DNA of 64,000 nt from DASRDR01 sp963812945 [NCBI: uncultured Candidatus Rokubacteria bacterium] (GTDB lineage: Bacteria > Methylomirabilota > Methylomirabilia > Rokubacteriales): positions 306,206-370,205 of the forward strand of contig CAWEXD010000004.1 in NCBI GenBank assembly GCA_963812945.1, in the 5' to 3' direction. The stretch's first letter is position 1. Each line of letters starts with the position of its first letter. The notes beneath the pieces were generated by a model. The model was not told the DNA's origin. It saw only the letters and a program-made list of their open reading frames with translations, and did no database searches. Shown here piece after piece: positions 8,748 through 18,208 of the stretch. The position numbers were made by a program, and so were the translations under genes.

Positions 8748-9560
8748 ATGGACATGCTCGAGATCCTTGAATCGGTCCGACCCATTCTGATTGCGTTCGG
8801 TCTCAAGGTGCTGGGCGCGATTGTCGCCTTCGTCGTCGGCCGCCAGTTGATCGGTCTCGCCGGCAGGCTCCTCGCGCGCGCGCTCGAGCAGAAAAAGGTG
8901 GACCCGACGGTCATCGGCTACATTCGGACACTCGTCACCGTCGCGCTCAACGTCATTCTCGTCGTCGCGCTCCTGGGCTATTTCGGGATCGAGACCACCT
9001 CGTTCGCCGCTTTGGTGGCCGGCCTCGGCGTGGCAATTGGCGCGGCCTGGGGCGGGCTTCTGTCCAATTTCGCCGCCGGGACGTTCATCCTCGTGCTCCG
9101 GCCGTTCAAGGTCGGCGACTACGTCATGGCGGGTGAGGTCGAGGGCGCCGTGCGGACGATCGGCTTGTTCAGCACCACGATCGATACCCTCGACAACGTT
9201 CAGACATTGGTCGGGAACGCGAAGATCATGGGCGGAACGATCAAGAACTTCAGCAGCAATCCGTATCGCCGGGTGGAGCTTCTGGCGCAGATCGACCACA
9301 GCGTGGATCCGCTTGACGCGATCCGGCGGCTGAAGGCAGCGTTGTCGGCGATTCCGAACGTGATCGCCGAGCCGAAGCCGGACGTCGAGATCTTGACGTT
9401 CAATGAGCGGGGACCGGTCCTCGCCGTGCGACCCCATTGCAACAACACGCACTACTGGCAAGTGTACTTCGACACCAACGCGTCGATTCGCGCGACGTTC
9501 GGCGCGGCGGGGTATCCGGCGGCCGAGGCGCACGTCCACATGCGTCAGCGGGCAGCCTAG
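8748..9560 (+). CDS. Small-conductance mechanosensitive channel (MscS family)
   Basis: The 270-residue inner-membrane protein releases solutes on hypo-osmotic shock. Three hydrophobic segments are visible: about residues 10-30, 55-80 and 85-105. The third is the glycine/alanine-rich pore helix AALVAGLGVAIGAAWGG, followed by LSNFAAGTFILVLRPFKVGD, the classic MscS junction. The beta domain and alpha/beta C-terminal cage follow to VHMRQRAA. ATG 8748 is chosen because GAGGAG precedes it; an earlier ATG at 8706 adds 14 polar residues without a ribosome-binding site. It is similar in length to E. coli MscS (286 residues). Confidence 0.92.
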   Translation: MDMLEILESVRPILIAFGLKVLGAIVAFVVGRQLIGLAGRLLARALEQKKVDPTVIGYIRTLVTVALNVILVVALLGYFGIETTSFAALVAGLGVAIGAAWGGLLSNFAAGTFILVLRPFKVGDYVMAGEVEGAVRTIGLFSTTIDTLDNVQTLVGNAKIMGGTIKNFSSNPYRRVELLAQIDHSVDPLDAIRRLKAALSAIPNVIAEPKPDVEILTFNERGPVLAVRPHCNNTHYWQVYFDTNASIRATFGAAGYPAAEAHVHMRQRAA

Positions 9561-9753
9561 GGTGAGCGCGCCGCCCGCACCCGAGGACAGACGACGGAGA
9601 GAAGGTCACGGCGGCTCGCGCGATCGCAGCGAAGGGTGGCGAGGGGTCACCTATCTCCTGGCGATTGAGGCCCGCCACGGGTTGGTGCTAGAGTTCTGGA
9701 CGGCGGCGCGCCGCACGGCGCGAAGCCCCAATCCGTGATCCGGGGAGGGCGCG

Positions 9754-10698
9754 ATGACCAAGATGCGCAGATTCGGTCTCGGCTTGTTGGCGTCAACGGT
9801 CCTCGGCTCGTCGGCCGTCGCAGCGAGCGAGCTGGTCGCCGAGCGGGTCCAGAAGCTGACCCGCGCGGTGCGGTGGCGGCCGGTGGCCACGATCCCGATC
9901 AACTTCAAGACCCACCATCCACAGGGCATGGTCAAGATTGGCGACACGTTCTTCGTATCCTCGGTCGAGATCACGGTGCCGACCCAGCGCTTTCCCGAGC
10001 CGAAAGACGGCTACGACCGTGATACCGGCCAGGGCGCCGGCCATCTCTTCAAGATCGACGCCAAGGGCAATCTCCTCGGCAGCGTGAAGCTCGGGGAGGG
10101 CGCGATGTACCACCCCGGCGGCATGGACTACGACGGCCGTCACATCTGGGTCGCGGTCGCCGAGTACCGCCCGAACAGCCGCGCCATCATCTACCGTGTC
10201 GACCCGCAAGCGATGACGGCGACCGAGGTGTTCCGCTTCGGCGATCATATCGGCGGCATCGTTCACAACACCGACGACAAGACCCTCCACGGCGTGAGCT
10301 GGGGCTCCCGCCGCTTCTACAAGTGGACGCTCGGCGGCGACGGCAAGGTGACCAACGCCGCCACGCCGCCGGACACGCTGCGCGTCCCGAACCGCGCGCA
10401 CTACATCGACTACCAGGACTGCCACTATCTTGGCGGCCGGCGCATGCTCTGCGCGGGTCTGAACAACTACAGGCTTGTGGCTGACGGGCCGGCCTTCCCC
10501 CTCGGCGGCCTGGAGATCGTCGACCTCAGGACCGATCAGGTGGTCTATCAGGTGCCGGTGGAGCTGTGGGCGCCGTCGGGCAAGCCGATGACGCAGAACC
10601 CGTTCTGGGTGGAGGCGACGGACAGTGGGCTGCGCGCCTATTTCATGCCGGACGACGACAACTCGACGCTGTTCGTCTACGAGGCCGCGGTCAGATAA
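9754..10698 (+). CDS. Secreted DUF6454-family protein
   Basis: The 314-residue precursor has a clear Sec signal peptide (MTKMRRFGLGLLAST...GSSAVAASE). The mature part is built of short beta-rich blocks such as HPQGMVKIGDTFFVSS, HPGGMDYDGRHIWVAVAEY, GGIVHNTDDKTLHGVSW and DYQDCHYLGGRRMLCAG, consistent with a beta-propeller-like periplasmic protein of the DUF6454 family. No catalytic function has been established for that family as far as I know. GGGGAGGGCGCG precedes ATG. No operon partner is evident: MscS ends 190 bases upstream and the next gene is on the other strand. Confidence 0.75.
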   Translation: MTKMRRFGLGLLASTVLGSSAVAASELVAERVQKLTRAVRWRPVATIPINFKTHHPQGMVKIGDTFFVSSVEITVPTQRFPEPKDGYDRDTGQGAGHLFKIDAKGNLLGSVKLGEGAMYHPGGMDYDGRHIWVAVAEYRPNSRAIIYRVDPQAMTATEVFRFGDHIGGIVHNTDDKTLHGVSWGSRRFYKWTLGGDGKVTNAATPPDTLRVPNRAHYIDYQDCHYLGGRRMLCAGLNNYRLVADGPAFPLGGLEIVDLRTDQVVYQVPVELWAPSGKPMTQNPFWVEATDSGLRAYFMPDDDNSTLFVYEAAVR

Positions 10699-11104
10699 AT
10701 CTCATCTCGCCTAGTCGGATAGCGCGTGCCGCGCAGTCTTCCCGGAGAGAAGCACGCGGAGTTCCTCATCGATCGGAAGCGCGTCGGCGCGGCTTCCTCA
10801 CGGCACTCGACTTCGAGAGGTCGGCGCTATTTCGCGGGAGAGGAGTAGTCGACACAAAGCACCTTCTCGGTCGGGTCCCTCAGGGGGCCAGGCCGAGCTG
10901 CGACTCCTCCGCCAGGAGCGTCAGCATGTCCGCCCGGTTCTTGCGAACGCTCTCGGAACCGGTGTCGACGCGCGAATGAAACCCTGGCCACCCCGGACGG
11001 AGGCTTCGGCCCTCGTCCGAAGCTTCCCCGAATCGGTCGTGCGATCCGTCCCGGAGATGTCATCGGCGAGGGTAGAACGGGGGGCCACCGGCGAGCGCCC
11101 CCGA
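10699..11104. other. Intergenic region between convergent genes, possible coding debris
   Basis: No intact gene. On the minus strand around 10890-10985 a frame reads VRKNRADMLTLLAEE before a stop, reminiscent of the N-terminal region of acyl-CoA carboxylase beta chains, but too short to assign. Confidence 0.3.
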
Positions 11105-12253
11105 TCAGATCTTGAGGATCTTCGCCACGACTTCCTTCATCACCTCATCGGCGCCGCCGCCGATCGTGGCGAGCCGCGAGTCGACGAAGGCGCGCGCGGC
11201 CGGGTTCTCCCAGATGTAGCCGCTCCCGCCAAAGAGCTGCACGCACGTCGTCGACACGTACTGCTTCATGTTGGCGCAGAAGACCTTCGCCATGGACACG
11301 TCGAGCGTGATGTCCTGGCCGCGCGCCATCTTGCCGATGCATTCATGCGCGAGGGCCTGGGCCGCGTTGATCTGGATCAGCATCTCGACGAACTTGAAGC
11401 GGTTCACCTGCATCTTGGCGAGTGGCTGGCCGAACACGACCCGCTGCTGGGCGTGCGCGAGGGTCAGCTCCCACAGGTGGCGGGCCGAGACCGGCGAGGT
11501 GACCACCGGCACCAGCCGCTCGTCCTGGAACTGGGCCATCTGCTGCTGGAAGCCCCGGTTGGGGTCGCCAATCGTGTTCGCGACGGGCACGCGCACATCG
11601 TCGAAAAAGAGGAGGCCGGTATCGGAGCCGCGGTTGCCGATCTTGTCGAGCAGACGGTAGCTGAACCCGGGCGTGTCGGTGGGGACGATGATCTGCGTGT
11701 AGCCACGGTAGCCGGCCTTCGGATCGGTCACCGCGAGCAGGCAGAGCCAGTCTGCGTTCGCGCTGTTGGTGATGAAGATCTTCGAGCCGTTGATGACCCA
11801 GACGTCACCGTCCTGCACCGCGCGCGTCTTGATGCCGGCCACGTCTGAGCCGGCGCCGGGCTCGGTCACGGCGATGGCCGCCACCTGCTCACCGCGGATA
11901 GCCGGCACGAGAAAGCGCTCCTTGAGCTCCTCGCTGCCGAATCGATGCAGGGCGGGCGTGGCCATGTCCGTCTGAACGGAGACACCCATCGTCACGCCGG
12001 AATTGTCGCAGAGTGCCAGCTCCTCGAGGAACACGGCGTGAAACGAGTAGTCGAGACCCTGGCCGCCGTACTTCGGATCGTACCGGATGCCGAGGAGGCC
12101 AAGCTCGCCGAGGCGCCGGAAGATGGCCTTGTCCGGCCGGCCCATCTCGTCGAATTCGCGCGCGCGCGGCGCCAACTCCGTCTGTACGAACTTCCGCACG
12201 GTGGCGCGAAGGGCCAGATGCTCCGGGCTGCCGTAGACGTCCTCACCGCCCAT
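11105..12253 (-). CDS. Acyl-CoA dehydrogenase
   Basis: FAD-dependent alpha,beta-dehydrogenation of an acyl-CoA thioester, cytosolic, electrons passed to ETF. The 382-residue length is standard. Diagnostic stretches are AVTEPGAGSDVAGIKT (family signature 1), FDDVRVPVANTIG, GSGYIWENPAARAFVDSR near the C-terminus (FAD contacts, with the Glu in the position of the catalytic base), and IGGGADEVMKEVVAKIL. The start is set at ATG 12253, where AAAGGGGCGAG precedes it; the frame is open further upstream without a good site. It is not clustered with other beta-oxidation genes, so the acyl substrate is undetermined. Confidence 0.95.
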   Translation of the reverse strand: MGGEDVYGSPEHLALRATVRKFVQTELAPRAREFDEMGRPDKAIFRRLGELGLLGIRYDPKYGGQGLDYSFHAVFLEELALCDNSGVTMGVSVQTDMATPALHRFGSEELKERFLVPAIRGEQVAAIAVTEPGAGSDVAGIKTRAVQDGDVWVINGSKIFITNSANADWLCLLAVTDPKAGYRGYTQIIVPTDTPGFSYRLLDKIGNRGSDTGLLFFDDVRVPVANTIGDPNRGFQQQMAQFQDERLVPVVTSPVSARHLWELTLAHAQQRVVFGQPLAKMQVNRFKFVEMLIQINAAQALAHECIGKMARGQDITLDVSMAKVFCANMKQYVSTTCVQLFGGSGYIWENPAARAFVDSRLATIGGGADEVMKEVVAKILKI

Positions 12254-12443
12254 GCTCGCCCCTTTCGTCGCCTTGCTGGGTGGTACCCGTGGGCGCGCCC
12301 ATGATTCGTGACACAGTAGTACCATGGTGCCCTCGAATTCCGGTGGCGGAGCGCGCCGCCTCGTCGATGCTCACTCTCCTCGTCGAGAAGCGCACGATCG
12401 CCTCGCCGGCGTGAAGAAGCAGGGCGCGACCGCGGTGCGACGG

Positions 12444-13823
12444 CTACTCCGCCCAGAGGTCGATCGGCGTGTCGCGGCCGCGCAGCGTGGTCGCTCCCCG
12501 GCTCTGCAGCCCTCGGAGCAGCGCGAGGTCGGCGGCCTCGCGCTCGACCGCAGCCACCAGCGCGCCGCTGGCCACGAGGGTGACCCCGAGCTCGCGCGTC
12601 AGGCCCTGAAGGCGACTGGCCACGTTGGTCGTGTCCCCCACCGTCGCGAACGCCATGCTGCGACGGCTCCCGATGTCGCCGGCCACCACCGGGCCGTGGT
12701 GGAGTCCCAGCCCGATCCGTAGTGGACCGAGGCCAGCCGCCTCCCGCTCGCGGTTCCAGGCGGCGACGGCCGCCTGCATGCCGCGGGCGCAGGCGAGGGC
12801 GTCGGTCGCGTCGCGAGAGCCGGTGTCGGGGACGCCGAAGGTGGCCAGGAGCGCGTCGCCTATGAACTTCTCCAGGCACCCGCCGTGGCGGAACACCTCC
12901 TCTTCCATGCGGCCGTGGAAGTCGCGGAGGAGCGCCATCACCTCCTCCGGCGTCATCTCCTCGGCCATGGTCGTGAAGCCCACGAGGTCGGCGAAGAGCA
13001 CTCCGACCACCTGCCGGCGCACGCGGCCCAGCGGCTCGTCACGCGCGGCGAGCGTCTCCACCACCTTGGGGGAGAAGTAGCGAGCGAGATTCCCGCGCGT
13101 GCGCTCGGCCTCGGCCCGCTCGGCCACCAGCGTGCGCGAGCGCCGCACCAGGAGGGCCAGGCCGGCGCTCACCAGCAGGAACACGATCATCTCGTTCTGG
13201 TACTTCAAGACCGAGACGTAGTTCGGATCGAGGTAGGTGGCGAGCATGGTGGCGCGGGTGCCTCTGCCCGGCGGATCGACGAGCGTCTCGGGCCGGGTCA
13301 CGATCGAGAGAAACCCGATCGTCCAGGCGGCGACACCGCAGAGCCCCGTCCAGACGAGCAGCGAAGGCCGGAAGGAGAACGCGGCCTGCATGAGGAGGAG
13401 GAAGAAGTAGATGAAGCTGGCGTAGCGCAGCGGGATCGGCGGCGGCAGCGGCGGGGCAGTGTAGGGATTGGGGAGGAGCAGGACAGCGGCCAGCGCCAGC
13501 GCGTCCACTAGGATGAACACGTAGGCCGCCAGCCGGAGCGCCCGACCGCGGCCGTAGAGCAAGAGCTGGGCGAGCCCGGTGACGAGGAAGAAGGCGGCGG
13601 TGCAGAGGACCCAGGCGAGCGCTCGGCCCCGCTCGGGATTGGAGACCGCGAGCCACCCGAGGATGATCGCCACCGCCGCCGACCGCACGGCGGCCGCCGC
13701 CATCAGCCCCCGCCGCTCCTCCCTGGCGAAGGCCGCGTCCAGCCGGCCCCGGGCGCCGAGGTCGCCGCGCGTCACCGGCCCCCGGGCGGAGGCTCCCTCC
13801 AGGACTTTCTCCAAGCGACTCAA
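12444..13823 (-). CDS. Membrane-anchored class III adenylate/guanylate cyclase
   Basis: About 459 residues. The N-terminal half carries several hydrophobic segments (VAIILGWLAVS, WVLCTAAFFLVTGLAQLLLY, AYVFILVDALALAAVLLL, YASFIYFFLLLMQAAFSF, MIVFLLVSAGLALLV), so the catalytic domain faces the cytosol from a membrane anchor. The cyclase core has the metal aspartates VLFADLVGFTTMAE and EKFIGDALLATFG, the substrate lysine in the latter, and TVGDTTNVASRLQ with transition-state Asn and Arg. All needed residues are present. TTG at 13823 overlaps the amidase stop (TTGA), the most upstream start that does not invade that gene deeply; a GTG 48 bases downstream is an alternative. Confidence 0.85.
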   Translation of the reverse strand: MSRLEKVLEGASARGPVTRGDLGARGRLDAAFAREERRGLMAAAAVRSAAVAIILGWLAVSNPERGRALAWVLCTAAFFLVTGLAQLLLYGRGRALRLAAYVFILVDALALAAVLLLPNPYTAPPLPPPIPLRYASFIYFFLLLMQAAFSFRPSLLVWTGLCGVAAWTIGFLSIVTRPETLVDPPGRGTRATMLATYLDPNYVSVLKYQNEMIVFLLVSAGLALLVRRSRTLVAERAEAERTRGNLARYFSPKVVETLAARDEPLGRVRRQVVGVLFADLVGFTTMAEEMTPEEVMALLRDFHGRMEEEVFRHGGCLEKFIGDALLATFGVPDTGSRDATDALACARGMQAAVAAWNREREAAGLGPLRIGLGLHHGPVVAGDIGSRRSMAFATVGDTTNVASRLQGLTRELGVTLVASGALVAAVEREAADLALLRGLQSRGATTLRGRDTPIDLWAE

Positions 13824-15214
13824 GGTCCCAGAGGAGGCCGGCGGGTATGCCACTCCGTGGCCTGCTCGTACGCGTGCCCGGCGCGCAGCACCGTGGCCTC
13901 GTCGAACGGCCGGCCGGCCAACTGCAGCGAGATCGGCAGCCCGGCGCGCGTGAACCCGCACGGCAGCGCGAGCGCGGGCAGCCCGCTCAGGTTGAAGGGC
14001 GGCATGTTGCTCAGCGGGAAGCCCACCGAAGTGTCGTAGGCCTCGGCGAACGTCGGCCCGGGCTTCGGCGCCGTCGGCGTTGCCAGGAGGTCCACGGTGC
14101 CGAGGACGTCGAGCATCTGCCGGCGCAGCCGCTCACGCAGGCGCATCGCCTGCACGTACTCCGCGCCGGTGTAGAGCCCGCCCTGGAGTAGCCGGTTGCG
14201 CAGCAGCTCGCCGTACATCCCGGGGCGTTCGCGGAGGTCCTTCTCGTGATAGGCGAAGGCCTCCGAGGCCAGGATGACCATGAACGAGGGGGAGTCCCAA
14301 ATCCGGGGGATCGCGACGTCCCGGACGTCCGCGCCGAGCGTCCGCAGCGTCGCCAGCGACGCCTCGAACGCGGCGGCCACCTCGTTGTCCGCGTCCTTCA
14401 GGAAGAAGTCGCGCGACGGCACGCCGATCGTCAGGCCGCGGATGGGCCGTGCGAGCCGCGCGAGGTAGTCCGAGACCGGGGCCCGGCTCGAAGCCGGATC
14501 GAGCGAGTCGTGGCCGGCCAGCGCCTGCAGCTGGTAGGCGCAGTCCTCGACGCTGCGGGCCATGGGCCCGGTGTGATCGAGCGTCCACGACAGCGTGACG
14601 ACGCCCGCGCGGCTGCAGCGGCCGTACGTCGGCTTGAGCCCCACGATGCCGGAGAACGCTGCGGGTCCGCGGATCGAGCCGCCGGTGTCGGAGCCGAGCG
14701 CGCCGGCACACAGCCCGGCAGCGAGCGCTGCGCCCGAGCCACTCGACGAGCCGCCCGGGATGTGGTCGAGGCTCCACGGATTGCGCGCGGGCAGGAAGCG
14801 GTGTCCCGGCATCTGGATCCCCCACGCGAACTCGTGCGTGATGAGCTTCCCCAGCATGACGCACCCGGCGTCCTGGAGGCGCGTGACGCACGTCGCGTCG
14901 TCGTCCGGCACCCAGTCCTGGAGCAGCGCGGAGCCGGCCGTCGTCCGGATACCGCGCGTCGCGTAGAGATCCTTGTAGGCGATCGGGATGCCAAGGAGCG
15001 GCCGCCCGTCACCGCGGGCGATCGCCGACTCCGCCGCCTTCGCGTCGGCCAGGGCGCGGTCAGCCGTGACCGTCACGAACGCGTGGAGCGTCGGCTCGAG
15101 GCGTTCGATGCGCCGGAGCAGGGCTATGGTCAGATCGACCGGGGAAAGCTCCCGGGCGCGGAAGCGCCGTCCCAGCTCGCGAATCCCGGCGTAGGCGAGC
15201 TCATCGCCCGGCAT
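13820..15214 (-). CDS. Amidase-signature-family amidohydrolase
   Basis: Hydrolyses an amide to acid and ammonia with a Ser-Ser-Lys triad. The 464-residue protein has the triad lysine in IAYKDLYAT, the glycine/serine-rich signature GGSSSGSGAALAAG with the cis-serine, and the nucleophile in GSDTGGSIRGPA. The C-terminal part (GLPALALPCGF..GLPISLQLAG) is canonical. ATG 15214 follows CGGGAGGCC. The preceding small gene overlaps it by 14 bases and encodes an AtzG/GatC-like partner. Absence of a GatB homologue makes transamidation unlikely; a dedicated small-molecule amidase is more probable. Confidence 0.92.
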   Translation of the reverse strand: MPGDELAYAGIRELGRRFRARELSPVDLTIALLRRIERLEPTLHAFVTVTADRALADAKAAESAIARGDGRPLLGIPIAYKDLYATRGIRTTAGSALLQDWVPDDDATCVTRLQDAGCVMLGKLITHEFAWGIQMPGHRFLPARNPWSLDHIPGGSSSGSGAALAAGLCAGALGSDTGGSIRGPAAFSGIVGLKPTYGRCSRAGVVTLSWTLDHTGPMARSVEDCAYQLQALAGHDSLDPASSRAPVSDYLARLARPIRGLTIGVPSRDFFLKDADNEVAAAFEASLATLRTLGADVRDVAIPRIWDSPSFMVILASEAFAYHEKDLRERPGMYGELLRNRLLQGGLYTGAEYVQAMRLRERLRRQMLDVLGTVDLLATPTAPKPGPTFAEAYDTSVGFPLSNMPPFNLSGLPALALPCGFTRAGLPISLQLAGRPFDEATVLRAGHAYEQATEWHTRRPPLGP

Positions 15215-15422
15215 CGTGGCCTCCCGCTCCCCCGCCCGTGTCGCCACCCGCATCGAAGGTGACGGCGGGCTCGACCGCTCGCATCGCGCTCGCGTCGGTC
15301 CGGCGCAGTGGCGCCAGCGCGTCCGCGAGCATGCGGTGCACGATCACCAGCTGCGCCTCGTTCAGCGTCAGGCCGGCCGCCGCCGCCCGCGCCCTCACCT
15401 CTTCCAGCGTGACGTCGCTCAT
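15201..15422 (-). CDS. AtzG/GatC-like small amidase partner
   Basis: The 73-residue protein is mostly helical and acidic at the start (SDVTLEEVRARAAAAGLTLNEAQ), followed by HRMLADALAPLRR and a low-complexity glycine-rich tail. This is the arrangement of AtzG-like (DUF4089) small subunits that stabilise amidases such as AtzE. Its end overlaps the start of the amidase gene, giving translational coupling. ATG 15422 is preceded by AGGAGGGCG. The assignment rests on size, helical pattern and position; no catalytic residues are expected. Confidence 0.7.
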   Translation of the reverse strand: MSDVTLEEVRARAAAAGLTLNEAQLVIVHRMLADALAPLRRTDASAMRAVEPAVTFDAGGDTGGGAGGHDAGR

Positions 15423-15744
15423 GTCGCCCTCCTGGCTACTTCCGGTCCAGCCACACGTTCCGCTGAGGTTAGACCAAGAGGGTCACGAGGTCGAGCTGCG
15501 CAGGCGTGCAAAACCGAACAGCCTCCTGGTTGCCCAGGCACCCGGCGGGGGCGAGCGCGCGAAGCGCCGCCGCGGCGGCCCGGATCGCGCGCTGACGGCG
15601 CGGGCGCCGGCGGCGAAGCCATGCGGCACATTCTAGCGCACACAGATGACGCGTAAGAAGATCCGGCCAGTCTGGTAGAACTACGGAACGCTGGTCGGTT
15701 ACGCGGAGCTCGAGTACCACGACCACGTACTGGATCGATCCATG
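15423..15744. other. Intergenic region upstream of the amidase operon
   Basis: It should hold the promoter of the minus-strand AtzG/amidase/cyclase operon. I see no convincing promoter, hairpin or small gene; open frames on both strands look arginine-rich and non-coding. Confidence 0.4.
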
Positions 15745-16959
15745 TCATCCGGAAGGGTGGCCTCTGCCACCGTCCCGCCGCACGATGGCCTCCCGAAAGA
15801 GGGCCTCATACGAGGTCACGACCTTGTCGACCGAGTGAGCCTCGGCGGCCTGGCGCGCCCGCGCGCCGATTGCCGCCCGCAGGCTCGGATCGGCAGCCGC
15901 TTCCAGGGTCCTCGCGGCGAGGTGGGCGATGTCGCCCTTCCGGAAGAGCAGCCCCGTTTCACCGTCGGTGACGACATCAACGGCGGCCGGGATATCGCTC
16001 GCCAGGAGCACTCGACCACACGCCTGGGTCTCGAGGTACACCAGGCACTGCCCCTCCGACTCGGAAGGCATCACCACCACGTCGGCCAGGTTGAGATGGG
16101 TGGGCACCGCCGCGTGGTCCACCCGCCCGACGAAGCGGAAACGGGGCGTCAAGCCTCTCTGAGCACATGCCTGTTGCATTGTGGCCCGCAGCGGACCGTC
16201 GCCGAGGATGAGGTAGAGGAGCCGAGGGTTGGACCGGAGCGCGTGCTCGGCGGAGAACACGATGTCCAAGGGACGCTTGACGGAGCCCAGACGGGAGACG
16301 TGAGCAACGACGAGGTCCTCCCGCGTCACCGCCAGCGCTTCCATGAGGTCCGGGTCCTTGCGCCGGGGGGCGAACCGACTTACGTCGACCGGGTTCTCGA
16401 TGACGCAACTGTTGTCGAGGCCTAGCCGGCGAAGGGCCCGAGCAAGATGCGGCGCGACTGCTACCAACCGGTCCGTGCGTCGAAGGCCGGACAGGAGATC
16501 GCGATCCGCGGGCACAGTCCCGGCGAGCATCCCGAGCACGGTGGGGCCGTGGACAATCAGGACGCAGGGTACGTCGTACGCGGCCTGGAGCGCTGGCACG
16601 TGCACGGCCATGCTGGTGTTGCTTGCGACGAGGACATCGGGACGGTCGCCGGCGAACTCGTCCACTACGACTCGGCGAAACCGCTCGCTCTGCTCTCGCC
16701 GATAGGCGTCCTCGGCCCAAGCATCGTCCACGGGAGGGGGAGGGCCGACAACGCGCGTTACCGGCAACACCGGGTGGGCGCGTGCGAACGCGTCGCCGTC
16801 CTGCTGCGCCTCGGCGGTGATGGGGCTGATGGCCCGCACTCGATGCCTGCGCTCGGCGAGGCCGGCGACCAGCAGCGCCCCCACGTGCTGGGACCCGCCG
16901 GGCGCGGGCGGCAGGGCGCCGACATAGAGGATCGCGAGGCAGCCTGGGCTCATCCGCAT
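15745..16959 (-). CDS. GT4-type glycosyltransferase (paralogue 1)
   Basis: A GT-B fold protein of 404 residues. The N-terminal domain opens with AILYVGALPPAPGGSQHVGALL, typical of the acceptor side of GT4 enzymes. The C-terminal nucleotide-sugar domain has VAHVSRLGSVKRPLDIV, LYLILGDGPLR, FRFVGRVDH, and the donor-binding EX7E region SESEGQCLVYLETQACG. Such retaining enzymes transfer a sugar from a nucleotide sugar to a lipid- or protein-linked acceptor at the inner membrane face. The adjacent upstream gene is a close paralogue, pointing to a tandem duplication. ATG 16959 or the later in-frame ATG codons near it may be used. Confidence 0.88.
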   Translation of the reverse strand: MRMSPGCLAILYVGALPPAPGGSQHVGALLVAGLAERRHRVRAISPITAEAQQDGDAFARAHPVLPVTRVVGPPPPVDDAWAEDAYRREQSERFRRVVVDEFAGDRPDVLVASNTSMAVHVPALQAAYDVPCVLIVHGPTVLGMLAGTVPADRDLLSGLRRTDRLVAVAPHLARALRRLGLDNSCVIENPVDVSRFAPRRKDPDLMEALAVTREDLVVAHVSRLGSVKRPLDIVFSAEHALRSNPRLLYLILGDGPLRATMQQACAQRGLTPRFRFVGRVDHAAVPTHLNLADVVVMPSESEGQCLVYLETQACGRVLLASDIPAAVDVVTDGETGLLFRKGDIAHLAARTLEAAADPSLRAAIGARARQAAEAHSVDKVVTSYEALFREAIVRRDGGRGHPSG

Positions 16960-17014
16960 CGAAGGGCTCCCGGCGAGGTCGGGCGGGTGCGCGGGAGAGA
17001 ATGGGCTGCCGCGG

Positions 17015-18208
17015 TCACTGCCGGCGCCGCCGGATGACCCTTCGGAAGACGCTCTCGTACGCTGTCAGCACGGGATCGAAGGTGCGGCTTTCGGAGACCT
17101 GCCGGGCTCGCACTCCGATCGCCGCTCGCACGCTCCGATCGCTGCCGATCTCCAGGGTTCTCGCCGTGAGGTGGGCGACGTCGCCCTTCCGGAAGAGCAG
17201 CCCCGTTTCGCCGTCGGCGATGACCTCGCGGGCGGCCGGGATGTCGCTCGCGAGGATCACCCGGCCACAGGCCTGAGTCTCGAGATACACGTTGGACCGG
17301 CCCTCCAATGGCTCGGAGGGCATCACCACCACGTCCGCCAGGCTCAGGTAGCGGGGGACCCTCGCATGGTCGACCCAGCCCGCGAAGCGGAAGCGCTCGG
17401 TCAGGCCCTTCCGGGCACAGGCCTCCTCCATCGCCGAGCGGAGCTCGCCATCGCCCAGGATGAGGTAGAGGAGCCGGGGGTTGGACTGCAGCGCGCGCTC
17501 GGCGGAGAACACGATGTCCAGCGGACGTTTTTCCGGGGCCAGCTTGGAGGCATGCGCAACAACAAGATCCTCCGACGTCACTGCGAGCGCCTCCATGAGC
17601 TCCCGGTCCTTGGGCCGCGGAGCGAACCGATCGACGTCGACGGGGTTTTCGATGATGCAGACGTCCTCGAGCCCTAGCTGGCGAAGGGCGTCGGCGAGGT
17701 GTGGCGCGACCGCTACCAGGCAGTCCGCGCTCCGAAGCCCGGAGAGCACATCGCGACTAAGATCCTCGGGAAGAGTCCCCTCGAGAATCTGCAACGCTAT
17801 GGGGCCGCCCAGCCTCAGGACGCAAGGTATCGTTCGCGCGGTCGTGAGGTCGCGCAGGTATTCGGCCATGCTCGTGTTGCCGATGAACAGCACGTCCGGC
17901 CGGTCGGCAGCGACTTGCGCATCCACGGCCCGACGAAACCCTGCGGCGAGGTCTCGCCGGTAGGCTGCCGGGGCCCGGCCGGGGTCGGGATGGGACGGCA
18001 CGGTCACGCGCGTCACCTGCACCTTTGGATGAGCGCTCGCGAACGCGTCACCCTTCTGCAGCTCCTCGGGCGTGATCGGACTGATGGCCCGAACCTGGTG
18101 GCCCCTCTCAGCGAGGCGGGCGACGAGCTGACCGCACATGATCGCGAGGCCGTGTCTAAGCGGGGGGAGCGAGCCGGCGTAGAGGATGCTGAGACGAGCG
18201 GGCTCCAT
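17015..18208 (-). CDS. GT4-type glycosyltransferase (paralogue 2)
   Basis: Paralogue of the neighbouring enzyme, sharing long identical blocks (for example RPLDIVFSAE, SNPRLLYLILGDG, FAPR and LYLETQ-type donor motif). It differs mainly in the acceptor-binding N-terminal half, so the two may add sugars to different acceptors or in sequence. The donor motif reads EPLEGRSNVYLETQACG. ATG 18208 overlaps the stop of the upstream ABC permease gene (TGATG), so the pair is expected to be translated from the transporter mRNA. 397 residues, no signal peptide. Confidence 0.88.
   Translation of the reverse strand: MEPARLSILYAGSLPPLRHGLAIMCGQLVARLAERGHQVRAISPITPEELQKGDAFASAHPKVQVTRVTVPSHPDPGRAPAAYRRDLAAGFRRAVDAQVAADRPDVLFIGNTSMAEYLRDLTTARTIPCVLRLGGPIALQILEGTLPEDLSRDVLSGLRSADCLVAVAPHLADALRQLGLEDVCIIENPVDVDRFAPRPKDRELMEALAVTSEDLVVAHASKLAPEKRPLDIVFSAERALQSNPRLLYLILGDGELRSAMEEACARKGLTERFRFAGWVDHARVPRYLSLADVVVMPSEPLEGRSNVYLETQACGRVILASDIPAAREVIADGETGLLFRKGDVAHLTARTLEIGSDRSVRAAIGVRARQVSESRTFDPVLTAYESVFRRVIRRRRQ

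Noticed and set aside
10860-10990. Minus-strand segment resembling the start of an acyl-CoA carboxylase beta chain
   Set aside because: The similarity (VRKNRADMLTLLAEE) covers too few residues before a stop to support even a pseudogene call.
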